DNA from: Gracilariopsis chorda
Lineage: Eukaryota; Rhodophyta; Florideophyceae; Gracilariales; Gracilariaceae
NCBI GenBank assembly: GCA_003194525.1
Contig: NBIV01000023.1
Coordinates: 372,001 to 436,000, forward strand
Direction: 5' to 3'
DNA length: 64,000 bases
Shown here: piece by piece, positions 9,545 through 20,128 of the stretch
Numbering within the stretch: the stretch's first letter is position 1
Layout of the letters: each line of letters begins with the position of its first letter
The notes under the pieces: generated by a model
Database searches by the model: none
What the model was told of the DNA's origin: nothing
What the model saw: the letters and a program-made list of their open reading frames with translations, nothing else
Translations under genes and position numbers: made by a program

Positions 9545-11386
9545 ATGAGGCGCGAGGGTATAAATAGTCCCGACAAGGGAATCGCCGAGATACCGGTCCC
9601 CCGTACCAACACGGTTACAACTGATCAACCCTCAGTACCTTCCTCAACAGACTCTGCGCCCCTCTCTACTATGACCAACACTCCGTTTTCGAACAACCCG
9701 CCTGCGGGCGCCCCGCAGGGGACTTCCGCGAGCGGACAACCTTCCTTCGCGACGCCGGGGTCGTGGGTTCGTCACCCAACCTCTGGGTTCTTCTCCTTGC
9801 CTCTGCCTGGAGGATCGTCTCATGTTCCAACCTTGGATGCCTCGGATGCCGCGAGTATCGCCGCCTGGAATTCCACTCAAGCGATACCGATCACTGCGAC
9901 CGCCGCCGGCTGGGTGTCACCATCGACACTTTGGGCCCGCAATCCCCGGGAAGACGCTCTCCTCTTTTCGCGTGCGCCCTGGTTCCACCCCACATGGGTT
10001 TCCGACTCGGACCTCATCGACTCCTATGTGGAGGAGGGCGAGCTCCCAGGGGGACTAGGCCGGGATATGGTCGACTCCTTCGACTGGAGGACGCGTATCG
10101 CGGTAGAGCCACAGTTACTCGCACGGAAGCGCACCAGATATGGTTTCGAGACGCTGAATGAAGCCCGTGCCGGGATGGCCAAGGTCGCCTACGACCGTCT
10201 CGCCCGCGCGAGTTATCCGGATGAGCTGATACCAACGGAATACAGCTTTGACCTCTCGCGGTACCGTACCTACGGTGAAGTCTCATACTGCGAGAACCTT
10301 GCTGCCTACCAGCCATCTACACCGTTCCGGTCCACTCCAATAGAAGCCGGGATGCTCCTCTGGAGGCGCCCAATTCTGCGTGCAGAGTTCCGATATCTTC
10401 GTCGTCCGAATCATCGCGGATCCTTCTTCGACCGACTCCGGTTTGAGCGAAAGGCGCGCTCCCGCTTCGGGTTCCTGGTACCATACCAAAATCTCGAGGT
10501 CGAGAGGCTCCGTCCATCCGCGATGCGCGGCCGGTATGCACCTCTTCCCCATTGGTGGAGCAGGTTCGAAGTCCCGAGGGGATGCTTTGCGGAGATGCCT
10601 CCGTGCCTCAGCTACATCGGTTCACGATTAATCAACAATCCGGATTCCGGTTACTGGACTCTCTTCCTCGCCGAATGGGCTGCTCGCGTTGCCGCATTTC
10701 TCCTCTGGGAGGTGTACGACAAGAACCGTCTGTGGTACATTCCTCCTCACCTACGCCAGGTTATCCGCCGATTGGATCTCTATATCCCTCTGGGATCCGA
10801 AGCCAATGTGGATGAGCTTCAGTGCCTTCTGAACACCATCGATATGGTTAACTGGGATACAGTCCCAGTCTCCAACGTCCCTGACGGTGAGCCTTCCAGG
10901 CATGATCGCTCTCCAGGCCGGAGAAATCCAAACGCTGGCAACTTCGTCTTCTATGACCCTTGGGAGGTATCCGTGACTTCACGGGCTCACGCGCTAGCGT
11001 TACGCGATGTACCACGCTCCGTTCCGCGAGGCCACCCGGTTGGGTTCATGTTTTCCGATGACTGGCACGGTTCCTACGAGGATGATCCAATGGTGGATGA
11101 CGACCCCGATGAGGTGGAGGAGGCCATAGCCCCGGTAACGGCGATGGTCAACGATCTCGACGGATCCGGCCAGCATGTGGCTGCTCCAGATGGCTGGAAT
11201 ATGGCCGCCAGTGCGGCTGCTTCTCCGTCTACCGCATCTCCGGTCCCCGTGGACCCTCAGGCCGTTGCCCTCATGGCTCACCTCCAGTCCATTGGAGTGG
11301 TTGCGCCTTCCAACCTCACCAGCGTGAGCGAGTTATTGGCTTTCGCGTCTGCGAACTACCAACCGCCAACGAGCGGCTCATCCTAA
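9545..11386 (+). CDS. Long antisense open frame inside element C, unknown product
   Basis: A 613-codon open frame reads against gag and pol, between the 3' LTR and the chromodomain part. No family is recognised. The first 60 residues are rich in Ser, Thr and Pro. The middle (about 150-420) is rich in Trp, Tyr and Arg with regularly spaced aromatic residues. An acidic stretch (YEDDPMVDDDPDEVEE) lies near residue 520, and the tail is rich in Ala, Ser and Pro. TATAAATAG lies at 9559-9567. If it is a promoter, translation would start at the ATG at 9671 (571 codons). Extra antisense frames downstream of pol are known in plant Tat-lineage Ty3/gypsy elements; this one may be an analogue. The open frame is plain to see; expression is not shown. 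Confidence 0.6.
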   Translation: MRREGINSPDKGIAEIPVPRTNTVTTDQPSVPSSTDSAPLSTMTNTPFSNNPPAGAPQGTSASGQPSFATPGSWVRHPTSGFFSLPLPGGSSHVPTLDASDAASIAAWNSTQAIPITATAAGWVSPSTLWARNPREDALLFSRAPWFHPTWVSDSDLIDSYVEEGELPGGLGRDMVDSFDWRTRIAVEPQLLARKRTRYGFETLNEARAGMAKVAYDRLARASYPDELIPTEYSFDLSRYRTYGEVSYCENLAAYQPSTPFRSTPIEAGMLLWRRPILRAEFRYLRRPNHRGSFFDRLRFERKARSRFGFLVPYQNLEVERLRPSAMRGRYAPLPHWWSRFEVPRGCFAEMPPCLSYIGSRLINNPDSGYWTLFLAEWAARVAAFLLWEVYDKNRLWYIPPHLRQVIRRLDLYIPLGSEANVDELQCLLNTIDMVNWDTVPVSNVPDGEPSRHDRSPGRRNPNAGNFVFYDPWEVSVTSRAHALALRDVPRSVPRGHPVGFMFSDDWHGSYEDDPMVDDDPDEVEEAIAPVTAMVNDLDGSGQHVAAPDGWNMAASAAASPSTASPVPVDPQAVALMAHLQSIGVVAPSNLTSVSELLAFASANYQPPTSGSS

Positions 11387-11722
11387 GTCAGGATCCTGGA
11401 CCGTGGCACACACACCTGATATAGGTTAGCGCTTAACGCTCCATAGCTTGTGGTAAACGACTTCCTTCTTCTATATCCGTATGTCCGGACTCTTCTTTTT
11501 CTTCTTCATAGCATCTTCATGCTGGACCGCTAGGCGGCATTCTTCATTAAACCGTTACTTCGGTCGGACCGCTAGGCGGTGTGACGTCCAATGACCATTG
11601 GTTTCCCTATCCAGTCCATTACTTCGTGTAACCTTCTGTAGCCAGATCTCTTCCTGTGTCCTCTTCTCTTCGGAGACTTCTCTTCCGTCTTCGGAATCTT
11701 CTGCATAGTGCAGTGTATCGTC
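11387..11722. other. Spacer inside element C between antisense frame and chromodomain part
   Basis: About 340 bp with pyrimidine-rich repeats of cttctt and ggaccgctaggcgg-like units (near 11528 and 11567). Both converging frames end at its borders. No gene seen. Confidence 0.5.
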
Positions 11723-12451
11723 CTACCCAACCTGGGCCATGTCCAAAGTGGATGGGAGTGGGAACCGCGTCCGGCGGTGGTAGGTTATCACCTTGGAACG
11801 AGGAAGGTGCTGAATGGGCTCCCATGTGTCCTCTTCCGGGGGGTATCCGTACCATCGGATTTGGTAAAACCACACTCCTTTGGAGTCCAGAACATGATCC
11901 ACGATGTGGTCAACGACAAACTCCTGGTCGTACGTAGCCGGCTCTTGACCCGTCATGGCAGGGCTTAAGGGGAGAACCCTGTGAGGGGACTTGCCTGAAA
12001 TTGGCGCGACCCTGCGGGCAAAGTCAGCTTTCCTCGACGCTGCGAGTGCTGGGACTTGATACCGCATTGCGGTCTTTCCGTTTCCTAATCCTCTCCTTGT
12101 GGGGGGGGGGGCCTTCCGTTCTAACCGGATTCCCCTATTGACTCGCAGCTCGCGAGCTCTTCTCCCACGCGACCCGTGCAACTCTGGTGAGTTTGACCGT
12201 TCACGGTGAGGGAGGCGGTTCACTACGGTTCCGACGCCAGGAGGCGGATTGCCATGCATCACACACTGTGATTGGCTGGCCGCTGGCGGCAAGTGTCGCG
12301 CGCGGTCTTTCCACGACGCGGGTCTTGACTGTACTCCTGACGCCGGCCGGCGGTATGTACGTGTACACCTTTCCACGGTTTGGAATTTCGGGCTTCGTCC
12401 GCGTGACAGTGGCGTCACAGTGTCCATTTGTGGGGCTCTGCGGTAACGCAC
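11723..12451 (-). pseudogene. C-terminal pol region of element C with chromodomain
   Basis: The minus-strand frame of 242 codons has a chromodomain near its end, about 11745-11925: aromatic cage-type residues in YEQEFVVDHIVD, FYQIRWYGYP and EEDTWEP. Chromodomains at the integrase C terminus define chromoviruses and are thought to guide insertion to marked chromatin. The sequence preceding it is rich in Arg, Pro and Ser. The region is separated from the main pol frame, so it is scored as part of a broken element. Confidence 0.75.
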
Positions 12452-12509
12452 GCAGTGTCAACCACACTCTCCGTGTCCGCGGTTACTTTTCAGCTCACCA
12501 CGAAACTGG

Positions 12510-15500
12510 TTATGACCGAGGTTGTATGTGCTCCGTGCTCGGAGATATCATTCGCCACATTAGTGACCACACCGAGTCCGGTTCACTACTTCCTCCTTCG
12601 CTACCCAGCGACTCGCTCGACAGGAGTGCATCCGGGTCCGCGGAGACGGCCTTCTCGCTTCGCGATGCGTTCAACTCCTCCCTGCTCCGGGGGTGCTCAT
12701 CCGACGATGCCGTATGAAACGGGACGCCGTCCGACGCCGGAGCTTCCTTCCGCGATGGCGCGATCGATTCCCGTCCCTCCCCCTCCTTAGGTGAGAGGGC
12801 GGTGGGTTCAGGATGAAGGACCTCCGTGGGCGGAGTAACGGTTAGGCGTTTGGGGTCAAGCGTGCGTTGCACGATACGCGCGGCGCGCCCAACCGGTTGA
12901 TCGGCAATTTGAAGATCCGAGAGTCCCCGTTTCGGGTGCGGTAAGACGGGTGGGCGGGACGGAAGCAGATTATCCGTTGGCCGAGTTACGAGGTCATCCT
13001 CCGGGATTGTCACGAGCGGTGATGAGCCCTCAGGGGGCGCAGGCGCGTGGGCTACGCGGTCGCGTGAGACGCGTTCGAACTGGTTATCGACGTCCAGTAC
13101 GACTGTGTCGTCGGCGACGGAAACCACCCGATAGGGTCCATTCACTATCGGTGACAACTTGTGGCGCTTCTCCTTTTCGGGATTATAATATTCCTTTCGC
13201 AGGAAGACAGAATCCCCTTCCGAGACCTGGGGTATCGGGGTACGAATCTTCGCGTCGAAGTTCTGTTTGTATGCCTCCTGGGCTTTTCCCATAGCCTTTC
13301 GGGCGGTAGGGACCATGTTCTTCAACCATTCCTTCCAGGAATCTCGATATAACCTTGGTGAAGGGTACCCCGAGACGTTCGGTTGCGCTTCAATAGCCAT
13401 GGGTGGCGGAATCCGAGACAGGACCAGCTCAAATGGAGCGAGGGTCGTGACCCGGTGTACCTGGGTGTTATACGCGTACGTAATAGCGTCCGTGTACAAG
13501 TCCCATTCCATGGGGTGATCCGCGACATACGCGCGCAGTGCGTTGAGCATAGTACGATTGAATCGTTCCACTTGTCCGTGACACTGCGGGTGGTAGGTGG
13601 TAGTAAACATATTCTTGATTCCCAAGATTCTACATACGTCCTGAAAGAACTTTGAGGTAAATTGAGATCCGTTGTCAGAGAGTAGATGTACCGGCGGGCC
13701 GTAAGTAAAGACCCAGTGGGTTACGAACGCACGCGCAACCACGTCCGCGGTAATCCGTTTAAGCGGTACTGTTCTCACCAACTTTGAGAAGCGGTCAGTA
13801 ATGACGAGAAGATACTTGTAACCACGTTTGGTTTTGACAAGCTCGCCCAAGATATCAATAGCGACATATTCGAGTGGCGCCCGTGCCGGAAATAGTGTTA
13901 ACTTCTTCGAGTACTTCCGAAGTTTCACATTATTCTTCGCACATTCCACGCACGAGCGGCTAACTGCATAGCAGTCAAATGCCATAGCAGGCCAATAGAA
14001 GTCCCTGCGAAGGGTCAGGTATAGTTTCCTCCCGCCGGGATGTGCACCCAACTTCGCGTAATGCGATAGATGCAAGACGCGCTGCTGCGGCGTGTGAGGT
14101 ACAACGATCTGTAGGGCCCGTGTCAGCAACCTGACTAGGTAGCCTCGATCGTTCACCGCAAAGGGTATCTGTGCGCCCCCGTTAAGACGGGCACGAATCT
14201 GGGCACAGAAAGGATCCTGCTGTTGTTCACGGATCATTTCCTCAGGGGATATGGGAACAACCTGGTCATCCGGAGGATCCGTAGGGTTTGCAGCCAGAAT
14301 ATCGTCACAGATGTCATCCCCATTCACGTCTGGGTCGTCTTCCTCCGTTCCCTCCGGAGATTGTGCCATGAAACATGGTATTTCCAGATCGTCGACCGGT
14401 TCGGTTTCCGCTGATGTTCCTAAGCGCGATAGGGCGTCAGCCTGAGTATTCAGGGATCCCTTCTTGTAGAGGACATCAAATGTAAATTCCGAGAGTCGGA
14501 GACGCCAACGCATGAGGCGGCCCGACGGTTCTCGAATTTCGAGTAGCCAACGGAGAGCCGAGTGATCGGTGTGAACCTTGAAATGGTTACCCATAAGGTA
14601 TGGGCGAAGCGTTGCCAACGCCCAAACAACAGCAAGACACTCCTTCTCGGACACCGAGTAGTTGCGCTCGTGAACGTTCAACGAACGTGACCAATATCCG
14701 ATCGGATGTCTTTCTCCTTCTTCCGTGACTTGAAACAACGCACAACCCACCTGGTGGGCACTTGAGTCAGTATCCACTTCGAAGGGTAAGTCCGGGTGCG
14801 GTAAGGCCAGAACTGGCGGGGACGTTACAGCGTCGACAAGAGACGAGAATGCTGACGACTCAGCCTCGTCAAAGACGTCCAGTTCGGTGGGTTGTCCTTT
14901 CCGGAGGAGTGCGTTAAGCGGTGCTGACAAGTCGGCGAAGTTCGGGACGAATCGGCGATATACATTGCAAAGTCCTAGGAAGGATCGAAGCTCCGTTTGA
15001 TTCGTCGGATGTTTCGCCTCTCGAAGTGATTTCACTCTTGCTTCATCGATTGAAAGCTGTCCGGGGCGGATGATGTGCCCCAGATATTTTACCGAATCGG
15101 CGCAGAACTCACACTTTCCCAGCTTCAGGGTGATGCCCGCGTTGCGGAGCACTGTCAAGACTTCCCGGACATGGGACAGGTGATCGTCCAAGTTATTGGA
15201 GAACACTATAATGTCGTCCAAGTATACCAGACAGCTGGTCCATTTGAACCTCGCCAAGAGGATATCGATTGCCCGTTGGAATGTAGCTGGGGCATTCGTT
15301 AGTCCAAACGGCATTCGCTTAAAGCGATATAGTCCTTGATGGCACACAAACGCGGTCTTATCACGATCTTCTTTCCTAATAGGGACCTGCCAGTATCCCG
15401 AATTGGCATCGAGGGTAGTGAACACCGTTGCGCTCCCCAGGGAGTCAATGTACTCGTCCATTCGTGGAATCGGATAGACGTCCTTGACAGTAACCGCATT

Positions 15501-16925
15501 CAGGCGGCGGTAATCCACACAGAAACGCCATGATCCATCGGCTTTCGGAACAAGGACAACAGGAGAAGCCCAAGGGGATTGTGCTGCTTCGATAACTCCA
15601 GCTCGCAGCATCTTCTCCACCTGAGATTTCTCTTCCCCCCTTGCTTTAGGGCCTGCCCGATACGGGTGCTGTGCAATAGGCCGTGTATCCGGCAACAAAT
15701 CAATCCGATGTTCGGTTACCCCTATCGTCCCCAGGGAACCGTCCCACATGGCGGTAAAGTCCCTGAGCATGTCACGAAACTTCTCACGATGAGATTCATT
15801 AATGTGATCCAGGTCCAACTTATCCAAAGCCTGTTCTGGGTCTAACGCAGTATCTGCCGATGCTGAAGTGGTGCTCTTCTGAGCTTCTTCGACAGTCGAA
15901 TCTGAACTTTCCCGGGCGGGATCCAACGGAACGAACGGGACCTCCTCCCCCTCCTTAGGGTCTTGTATTCCGAGAACGTCGGATATCGGAATCTTTGTAG
16001 GAAGGATAGCCAACGGATGCGGAAGCATGTTGCCCAGGACCTGGTTTTTAACCAACCACTGAGTGGTAGTTCCGAGGTTAGCAACGAGAACCTTAAAGGG
16101 TTTGTCCGGCTCGACGGATACGATCCCATTTGCTAATGCGAGACGGCGCTGTTCGTAGAGCGAGGGGAGCGGTTGAACAACCTGCAACCCGTGGTGTTTG
16201 GATGTTACTGAGACCCACACCTGAGATTCCTTCGGGATCGAAACTGGTTCCGCGACGCGAATCTTCGTAGATGCTCGATCCACATTGGACGCTTCCTGAG
16301 CAGCAGGTAAAGGTACCCGTTTACGGGAGGCGTGTCGCAAGGGCTTCCGTACAATCGGGATGGTCGAACCGTTGGCCAATTCCACGGATCTGGAGCGAGG
16401 GCGGATAGCTTCCACGAAGCGGTCACAGAAATCACAACCGAGGATGACCGGTGCAGCAAGAGAATCGCATACGATGAAGTCCAACTTCACCACGTAGGTG
16501 CCTAGTCTGAGTACCAGAGGAATTGTTCCAAGAGTCTGGAGCGGGTTGTTATTAGCGTCCGCCAGATCCAGACTTGGACCAATGCGAATGCATTTCCGCA
16601 TGGCGGGTGGAATAATCCCGATATTGATCAGGTTCGGAGCGGCACCTGTATCCATGACAGATAACTGACGAACCATGAACTGGTTTGAGAGACCGAGGTC
16701 ACTATAAACTTTATAGTTCCTCTTGGCCATTACCAAAACTCGATCCGGGATGCGGAGGTTACGGGACCGTATCCACGGACGACGCAGAGCCACTAAGTGG
16801 TCCGAGCTCACGTCTTCTTGAGCCAGTTTCCTCGTAAGGATTTTGGCAGGGGAGCGAAGCGGTGGCGCCTCAGGCGTCTCCAACTTCGGCTTGGAAGACA
16901 CCCCTCCCGTGGGGGAGACTCCCAA
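12510..16925 (-). CDS. pol: pol polyprotein of element C (protease, RT, RNase H, integrase)
   Basis: Single open frame of 1471 codons. Aspartic protease DTGA lies at about residue 92. Reverse transcriptase spans about 420-600 with YLDD at 568-571. RNase H spans about 715-835 (DTDSS, TDHSALRW). The integrase HHCC finger lies at about 952-996 (HLSHYAKLGAHPGG, CVECAK), and the integrase core at about 1015-1170 with ITDRFSK, LLSDNGSQF and the following Glu in GQVERFNR. A GPY/F-type module follows at about 1255-1290 (NGPYRVVSV), then a disordered tail. The layout is that of Metaviridae (Ty3/gypsy). The frame has no ATG at its start, consistent with production as a gag-pol fusion product. Confidence 0.9.
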   Translation of the reverse strand: MGVSPTGGVSSKPKLETPEAPPLRSPAKILTRKLAQEDVSSDHLVALRRPWIRSRNLRIPDRVLVMAKRNYKVYSDLGLSNQFMVRQLSVMDTGAAPNLINIGIIPPAMRKCIRIGPSLDLADANNNPLQTLGTIPLVLRLGTYVVKLDFIVCDSLAAPVILGCDFCDRFVEAIRPRSRSVELANGSTIPIVRKPLRHASRKRVPLPAAQEASNVDRASTKIRVAEPVSIPKESQVWVSVTSKHHGLQVVQPLPSLYEQRRLALANGIVSVEPDKPFKVLVANLGTTTQWLVKNQVLGNMLPHPLAILPTKIPISDVLGIQDPKEGEEVPFVPLDPARESSDSTVEEAQKSTTSASADTALDPEQALDKLDLDHINESHREKFRDMLRDFTAMWDGSLGTIGVTEHRIDLLPDTRPIAQHPYRAGPKARGEEKSQVEKMLRAGVIEAAQSPWASPVVLVPKADGSWRFCVDYRRLNAVTVKDVYPIPRMDEYIDSLGSATVFTTLDANSGYWQVPIRKEDRDKTAFVCHQGLYRFKRMPFGLTNAPATFQRAIDILLARFKWTSCLVYLDDIIVFSNNLDDHLSHVREVLTVLRNAGITLKLGKCEFCADSVKYLGHIIRPGQLSIDEARVKSLREAKHPTNQTELRSFLGLCNVYRRFVPNFADLSAPLNALLRKGQPTELDVFDEAESSAFSSLVDAVTSPPVLALPHPDLPFEVDTDSSAHQVGCALFQVTEEGERHPIGYWSRSLNVHERNYSVSEKECLAVVWALATLRPYLMGNHFKVHTDHSALRWLLEIREPSGRLMRWRLRLSEFTFDVLYKKGSLNTQADALSRLGTSAETEPVDDLEIPCFMAQSPEGTEEDDPDVNGDDICDDILAANPTDPPDDQVVPISPEEMIREQQQDPFCAQIRARLNGGAQIPFAVNDRGYLVRLLTRALQIVVPHTPQQRVLHLSHYAKLGAHPGGRKLYLTLRRDFYWPAMAFDCYAVSRSCVECAKNNVKLRKYSKKLTLFPARAPLEYVAIDILGELVKTKRGYKYLLVITDRFSKLVRTVPLKRITADVVARAFVTHWVFTYGPPVHLLSDNGSQFTSKFFQDVCRILGIKNMFTTTYHPQCHGQVERFNRTMLNALRAYVADHPMEWDLYTDAITYAYNTQVHRVTTLAPFELVLSRIPPPMAIEAQPNVSGYPSPRLYRDSWKEWLKNMVPTARKAMGKAQEAYKQNFDAKIRTPIPQVSEGDSVFLRKEYYNPEKEKRHKLSPIVNGPYRVVSVADDTVVLDVDNQFERVSRDRVAHAPAPPEGSSPLVTIPEDDLVTRPTDNLLPSRPPVLPHPKRGLSDLQIADQPVGRAARIVQRTLDPKRLTVTPPTEVLHPEPTALSPKEGEGRESIAPSRKEAPASDGVPFHTASSDEHPRSREELNASRSEKAVSADPDALLSSESLGSEGGSSEPDSVWSLMWRMISPSTEHIQPRS

Positions 16926-16927
16926 GA

Positions 16928-18969
16928 TTAGTTTTTCGGGACCAAATCGACCGCTGGGTGCGGCTGAGCCCGTTCCGAAAGGTTAGGGTTGTTACCGTTC
17001 GCGGTTTTCGCGGCTTCTCGAGCTTGAGCATTGTGGACCGCAGCCTTTGCGTCTTCATACGAATTACTCGGGACACGAGCCTTATGCTCCGGTGGGAGAT
17101 TCTCATAATTTCCCACGATCTTCCACATCTCGCGAATGGGGAGGGTACACTGCGACGCAGTATGACCTTCAAGGTAACAAATGTAGCAAATCAGCGGGGC
17201 TGAACGTGTTCCGGTGGCGTGGGACATCATTCCGCGGTGCTGAGGGTGTTGTGGTTGGAATGCTAGTTGCTTCGGGTTGGACCATCCCGGGCGGGAGTGT
17301 CTTGTGGCGCTCGACGCGTAGGCTAGCGGGGCTGGGGGAACCCGACCGGGGTTTGCGTAAAAGGCCGGATCTACCACGGGGGTGTAACCGTGGACGGCAG
17401 TTCCGAGGTTGCCAACGACTGTTCAAGACTGCCAAGATACTGGATGTTATCCGCAAATCCGGAAGGTGGTCCCGGGTTAGGGAGAGATGCCGAGGAAGCC
17501 TCGTTCTCGACGAAGAGAGCCTTCGACGACCGACGCCTCGGGTCTCTCGCTCTGAGGGTGTCACCCTCAGCCTGCGCGTACTGGACCAGTTCCAGATACG
17601 TCGCCTTGCGCTTCTCTTCCCTGTAGCGGGACACCAGTGCCCTGATACCAGGATCTAAACCATCCACCAGCATGGAGCAACGCTCAAAAGCGGTAAACAC
17701 ATTTCCACAACGATGAAACGCTTTATTCAAGCGAGTTGAATACGACGTTTCCGTTTTACCAGGCTTCTGTTTCGTATCGCGAACCGCCACGATGGCTTGA
17801 CTGATTGCAGTTCCCGTCGCGTACGACCTGAGCAGGTAGTGTACAGCCTCGGGCCAGCACGTAACACCTCCTTCTGAGGCCCTGGACGAACCCCTGACCG
17901 AGTTGTACTGATCTTCAGCCATTCCTGAAAGAAAGTAGGGCAACGCAACGTATGCCTGCGCCTCACTCATTTCGAGTACGTCTGCTTCCTGCACAAAGCG
18001 GGCCAGAAAATCCAACACGAGGATCGGATCTTCACTGGAGAACTTCTGCTTAAGCATCGTCACATTCATACGACGTATGAGATCCTTCACCCGACCGGTG
18101 TCTCTCGAACTTCGAGTGCCCGAAGAGTCTTCCAATCGGTAATAACGATAGGACAACAGCTTCCTGTAAAGGGGATTCGTCGGTTTCAATTCCTTCAAGC
18201 CGAAATGACGGCGACCTTTCTCCCGCGCACGGATTGCTCCATGGGAGGTGTAGGTAGCCCTCGAACTAGGTTCTTCTCCGCGACGGCGGCCTCTCCCTTC
18301 ACGCGATGATCTCGAAGACGAGCTACTCGAACTTGTTTCCGAGTCGGAACTTGGCGAAACTTCATAACGATGAACTCTCTTTCCAGGGTGACGGGGGAGG
18401 TGACTGGAGCGGTGTTGGGTTGAGATGACCTTCACTTCCTCCTGTCTCGGAGCGTTCAGGTCTTCTCTGAGCAACGCTTCCAGCGTGTCCATACGTCCGG
18501 TTACCCGCATCATATGGGTTTTAACTTCCTCCACGAACTCCCGATATCCTTCTACGAAGGCAGCCGGAGTACCCAGACACTCCAGAATGGAATTCACATC
18601 AGCTCTCAGGAGACGAATATCTCCCGAATAATCCCGAGCCAGGGAGTCACTCCATCACCGTTCCAACTCGGTAACTTGCTGCGAGAGGGAGGCGTGGGCC
18701 ACATTGGCAATGTGGATTCTCGACTCGAGGAGATGGTACTTAGGCGACCCGGGTCTCGGGGGGACAGCCGACGGCGTTTCGACCACCGGAGGTGGCGTAG
18801 TGGCCACAGCTGTCACGGCTCGAGGCACCGAGGTTGCCGATGGGATTCCTTGGGATTCCAGACCGACGGCATCGGTAAGTAGTTGTTCCGGAACGGACCT
18901 TCGTGATCTCGCCGCTGCGGCGTTCCGTTGCGGACCATTCCTGGGGGAACTCGGAGCTGTGGGCAGCAT
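16928..18969 (-). pseudogene. gag: gag region of element C
   Basis: The minus-strand region resembles family 1 gag in order. It has an Ala/Pro/Ser-rich start, a Ser/Arg-rich basic tract (near 18300), a capsid-like core (about 17450-18200, with SYRYYRLEDS and EDQYNSVRGSSRASEG shared with family 1) and a zinc knuckle CYICYLEGHTASQC near 17180. It is broken in a few places. Confidence 0.8.
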
Positions 18970-19098
18970 ACTGCAGATAGCCGTCCACGGCTTACTTCAC
19001 CAGTCCCACGGCTTGGGAATCTCAACGAATGAGCAAAAAGGGATAAAAGGGAAAAGGGGAAGCGGACTTCCGACAGGCCGGATTGAAAGCCAAACCCG

Positions 19099-19116
19099 TT
19101 CTAGGTCGGGAGACCA
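19099..19116 (-). other. Primer-binding site of element C
   Basis: The minus strand reads TGGTCTCCCGACCTAGAA two bases after the LTR end. The same 18 bases follow the LTR in element A (5138-5155) and are restored in B when C is removed. The complement ends in CCA, as expected for a tRNA 3' end; the tRNA was not identified. Confidence 0.8.
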
Positions 19117-19118
19117 CT

Positions 19119-20031
19119 TGTGGTGCAATCCCGGTGTGGGAAAGGCACCCAAGGCAGCTCGAAGCCTTGCTCTCTTGGAGAGGTAGGCCCAGCTGGGTAG
19201 AGCCCTCCGTGTCCCGTATGACGGGTGTAACTCCGTCGGGAGCCTGGATGTACCTCGGAGGTTTAGGGGTTAGAACGGGTCGGAACCACGGCTGGTCCGG
19301 AAGTAGCCTGCGAACAGTGGAACAAAAGAGGGAAAGGGACCACCCGACGGGGGCGTGCGGAAAGCGGGAACAGACCGCGGAGGGGGGTGCCGATACACAC
19401 ACACGAACACGCACCGCGCGGCGGTTAGGGGATATGAGGGGAAGGGATGGTCTCACGGTCTCACGACACACGTCGGTAATATCAATACCCAAAACTGGGG
19501 CGGAGATAGGGCCTGTACGGGCGGTCACACGACAACAATGAATACCACGAGTGGTCACAACCCACTGGGTACGACGAGCACGGTCTCCTCGGTGGTGCGA
19601 GTCGGGTGAAACTATCGGGCAAGCGGTGTACCTCCGCGAGGAGTTAGACACTTCGCATGGCGAATAGAGTCAGAGCCGAACTCTTGTTACTTTTCTTGGT
19701 GAGCTCGCCGCCGTGCGGCCGACGCTCAAGTACTAGCTCAGTGCAGTACAGTAGGTAGTGCACTAGCCTAAGTAAAATTAACCCCTAAACTATACTAAAA
19801 TAAGTAGCCGTTTTGGGCCTCCTGGCCGGGGCTGTAGCCACGTGTCCACCACCCTTGCCATGCAAGTACCACAAAATATGAATGTTCCCATAACCACCCT
19901 GGGTAACCCGACCGCTAATTAGCCCGGTAAACGGGGGCTAAAATTCATGCATCCCGCTTCATCGCTCGCACCGAGTACACCTCAGATATGAGTTTCACCA
20001 TCGCCCGTACGCGGGAATGTATTGCACTACA
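19119..20031 (-). repeat. 5' LTR of element C
   Basis: 913 bp with the same ends as the 3' LTR. It abuts the second TCCCG target copy at 20032-20036 and, inward, the primer-binding site. Confidence 0.95.
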
Positions 20032-20036
20032 TCCCG
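20032..20036. repeat. Target-site duplication of element C, right copy (TCCCG)
   Basis: Matches 8577-8581. After it the leader of element B resumes with ACCTAGAATCGG. Confidence 0.92.
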
Positions 20037-20128
20037 ACCTAGAATCGGTTTTTGTTTTCCCTCTTACGAGGTTTGTTTTCATTCACCGGAAGTTCCGGGA
20101 TCGCTTCCCGTCGTAACGGTATTTTCTC

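Larger units (their letters stand above)
8582..20031 (-). mobile_element. Ty3/gypsy chromovirus-type LTR element C (family 2), 11.45 kb
   Basis: Minus-strand element with 913-bp LTRs at 19119-20031 (5') and 8582-9494 (3'), a primer-binding site at 19099-19116, a gag region 16928-18969, pol 12510-16925, a chromodomain part 11723-12451, and a polypurine tract next to the 3' LTR. It also carries a long plus-strand frame at 9545-11386. The LTRs differ at about five positions, so insertion was recent. The gag and C-terminal parts are broken by about three to five changes, while the pol frame is open for 1471 codons. It shares LTR ends and primer-binding site with family 1 but differs in LTR body. 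Confidence 0.93.

Noticed and set aside
9545-11386. Idea that the antisense frame in element C is an envelope gene
   Set aside because: No signal peptide, membrane anchor or furin-like site is visible, and its strand is wrong for a retroviral env.
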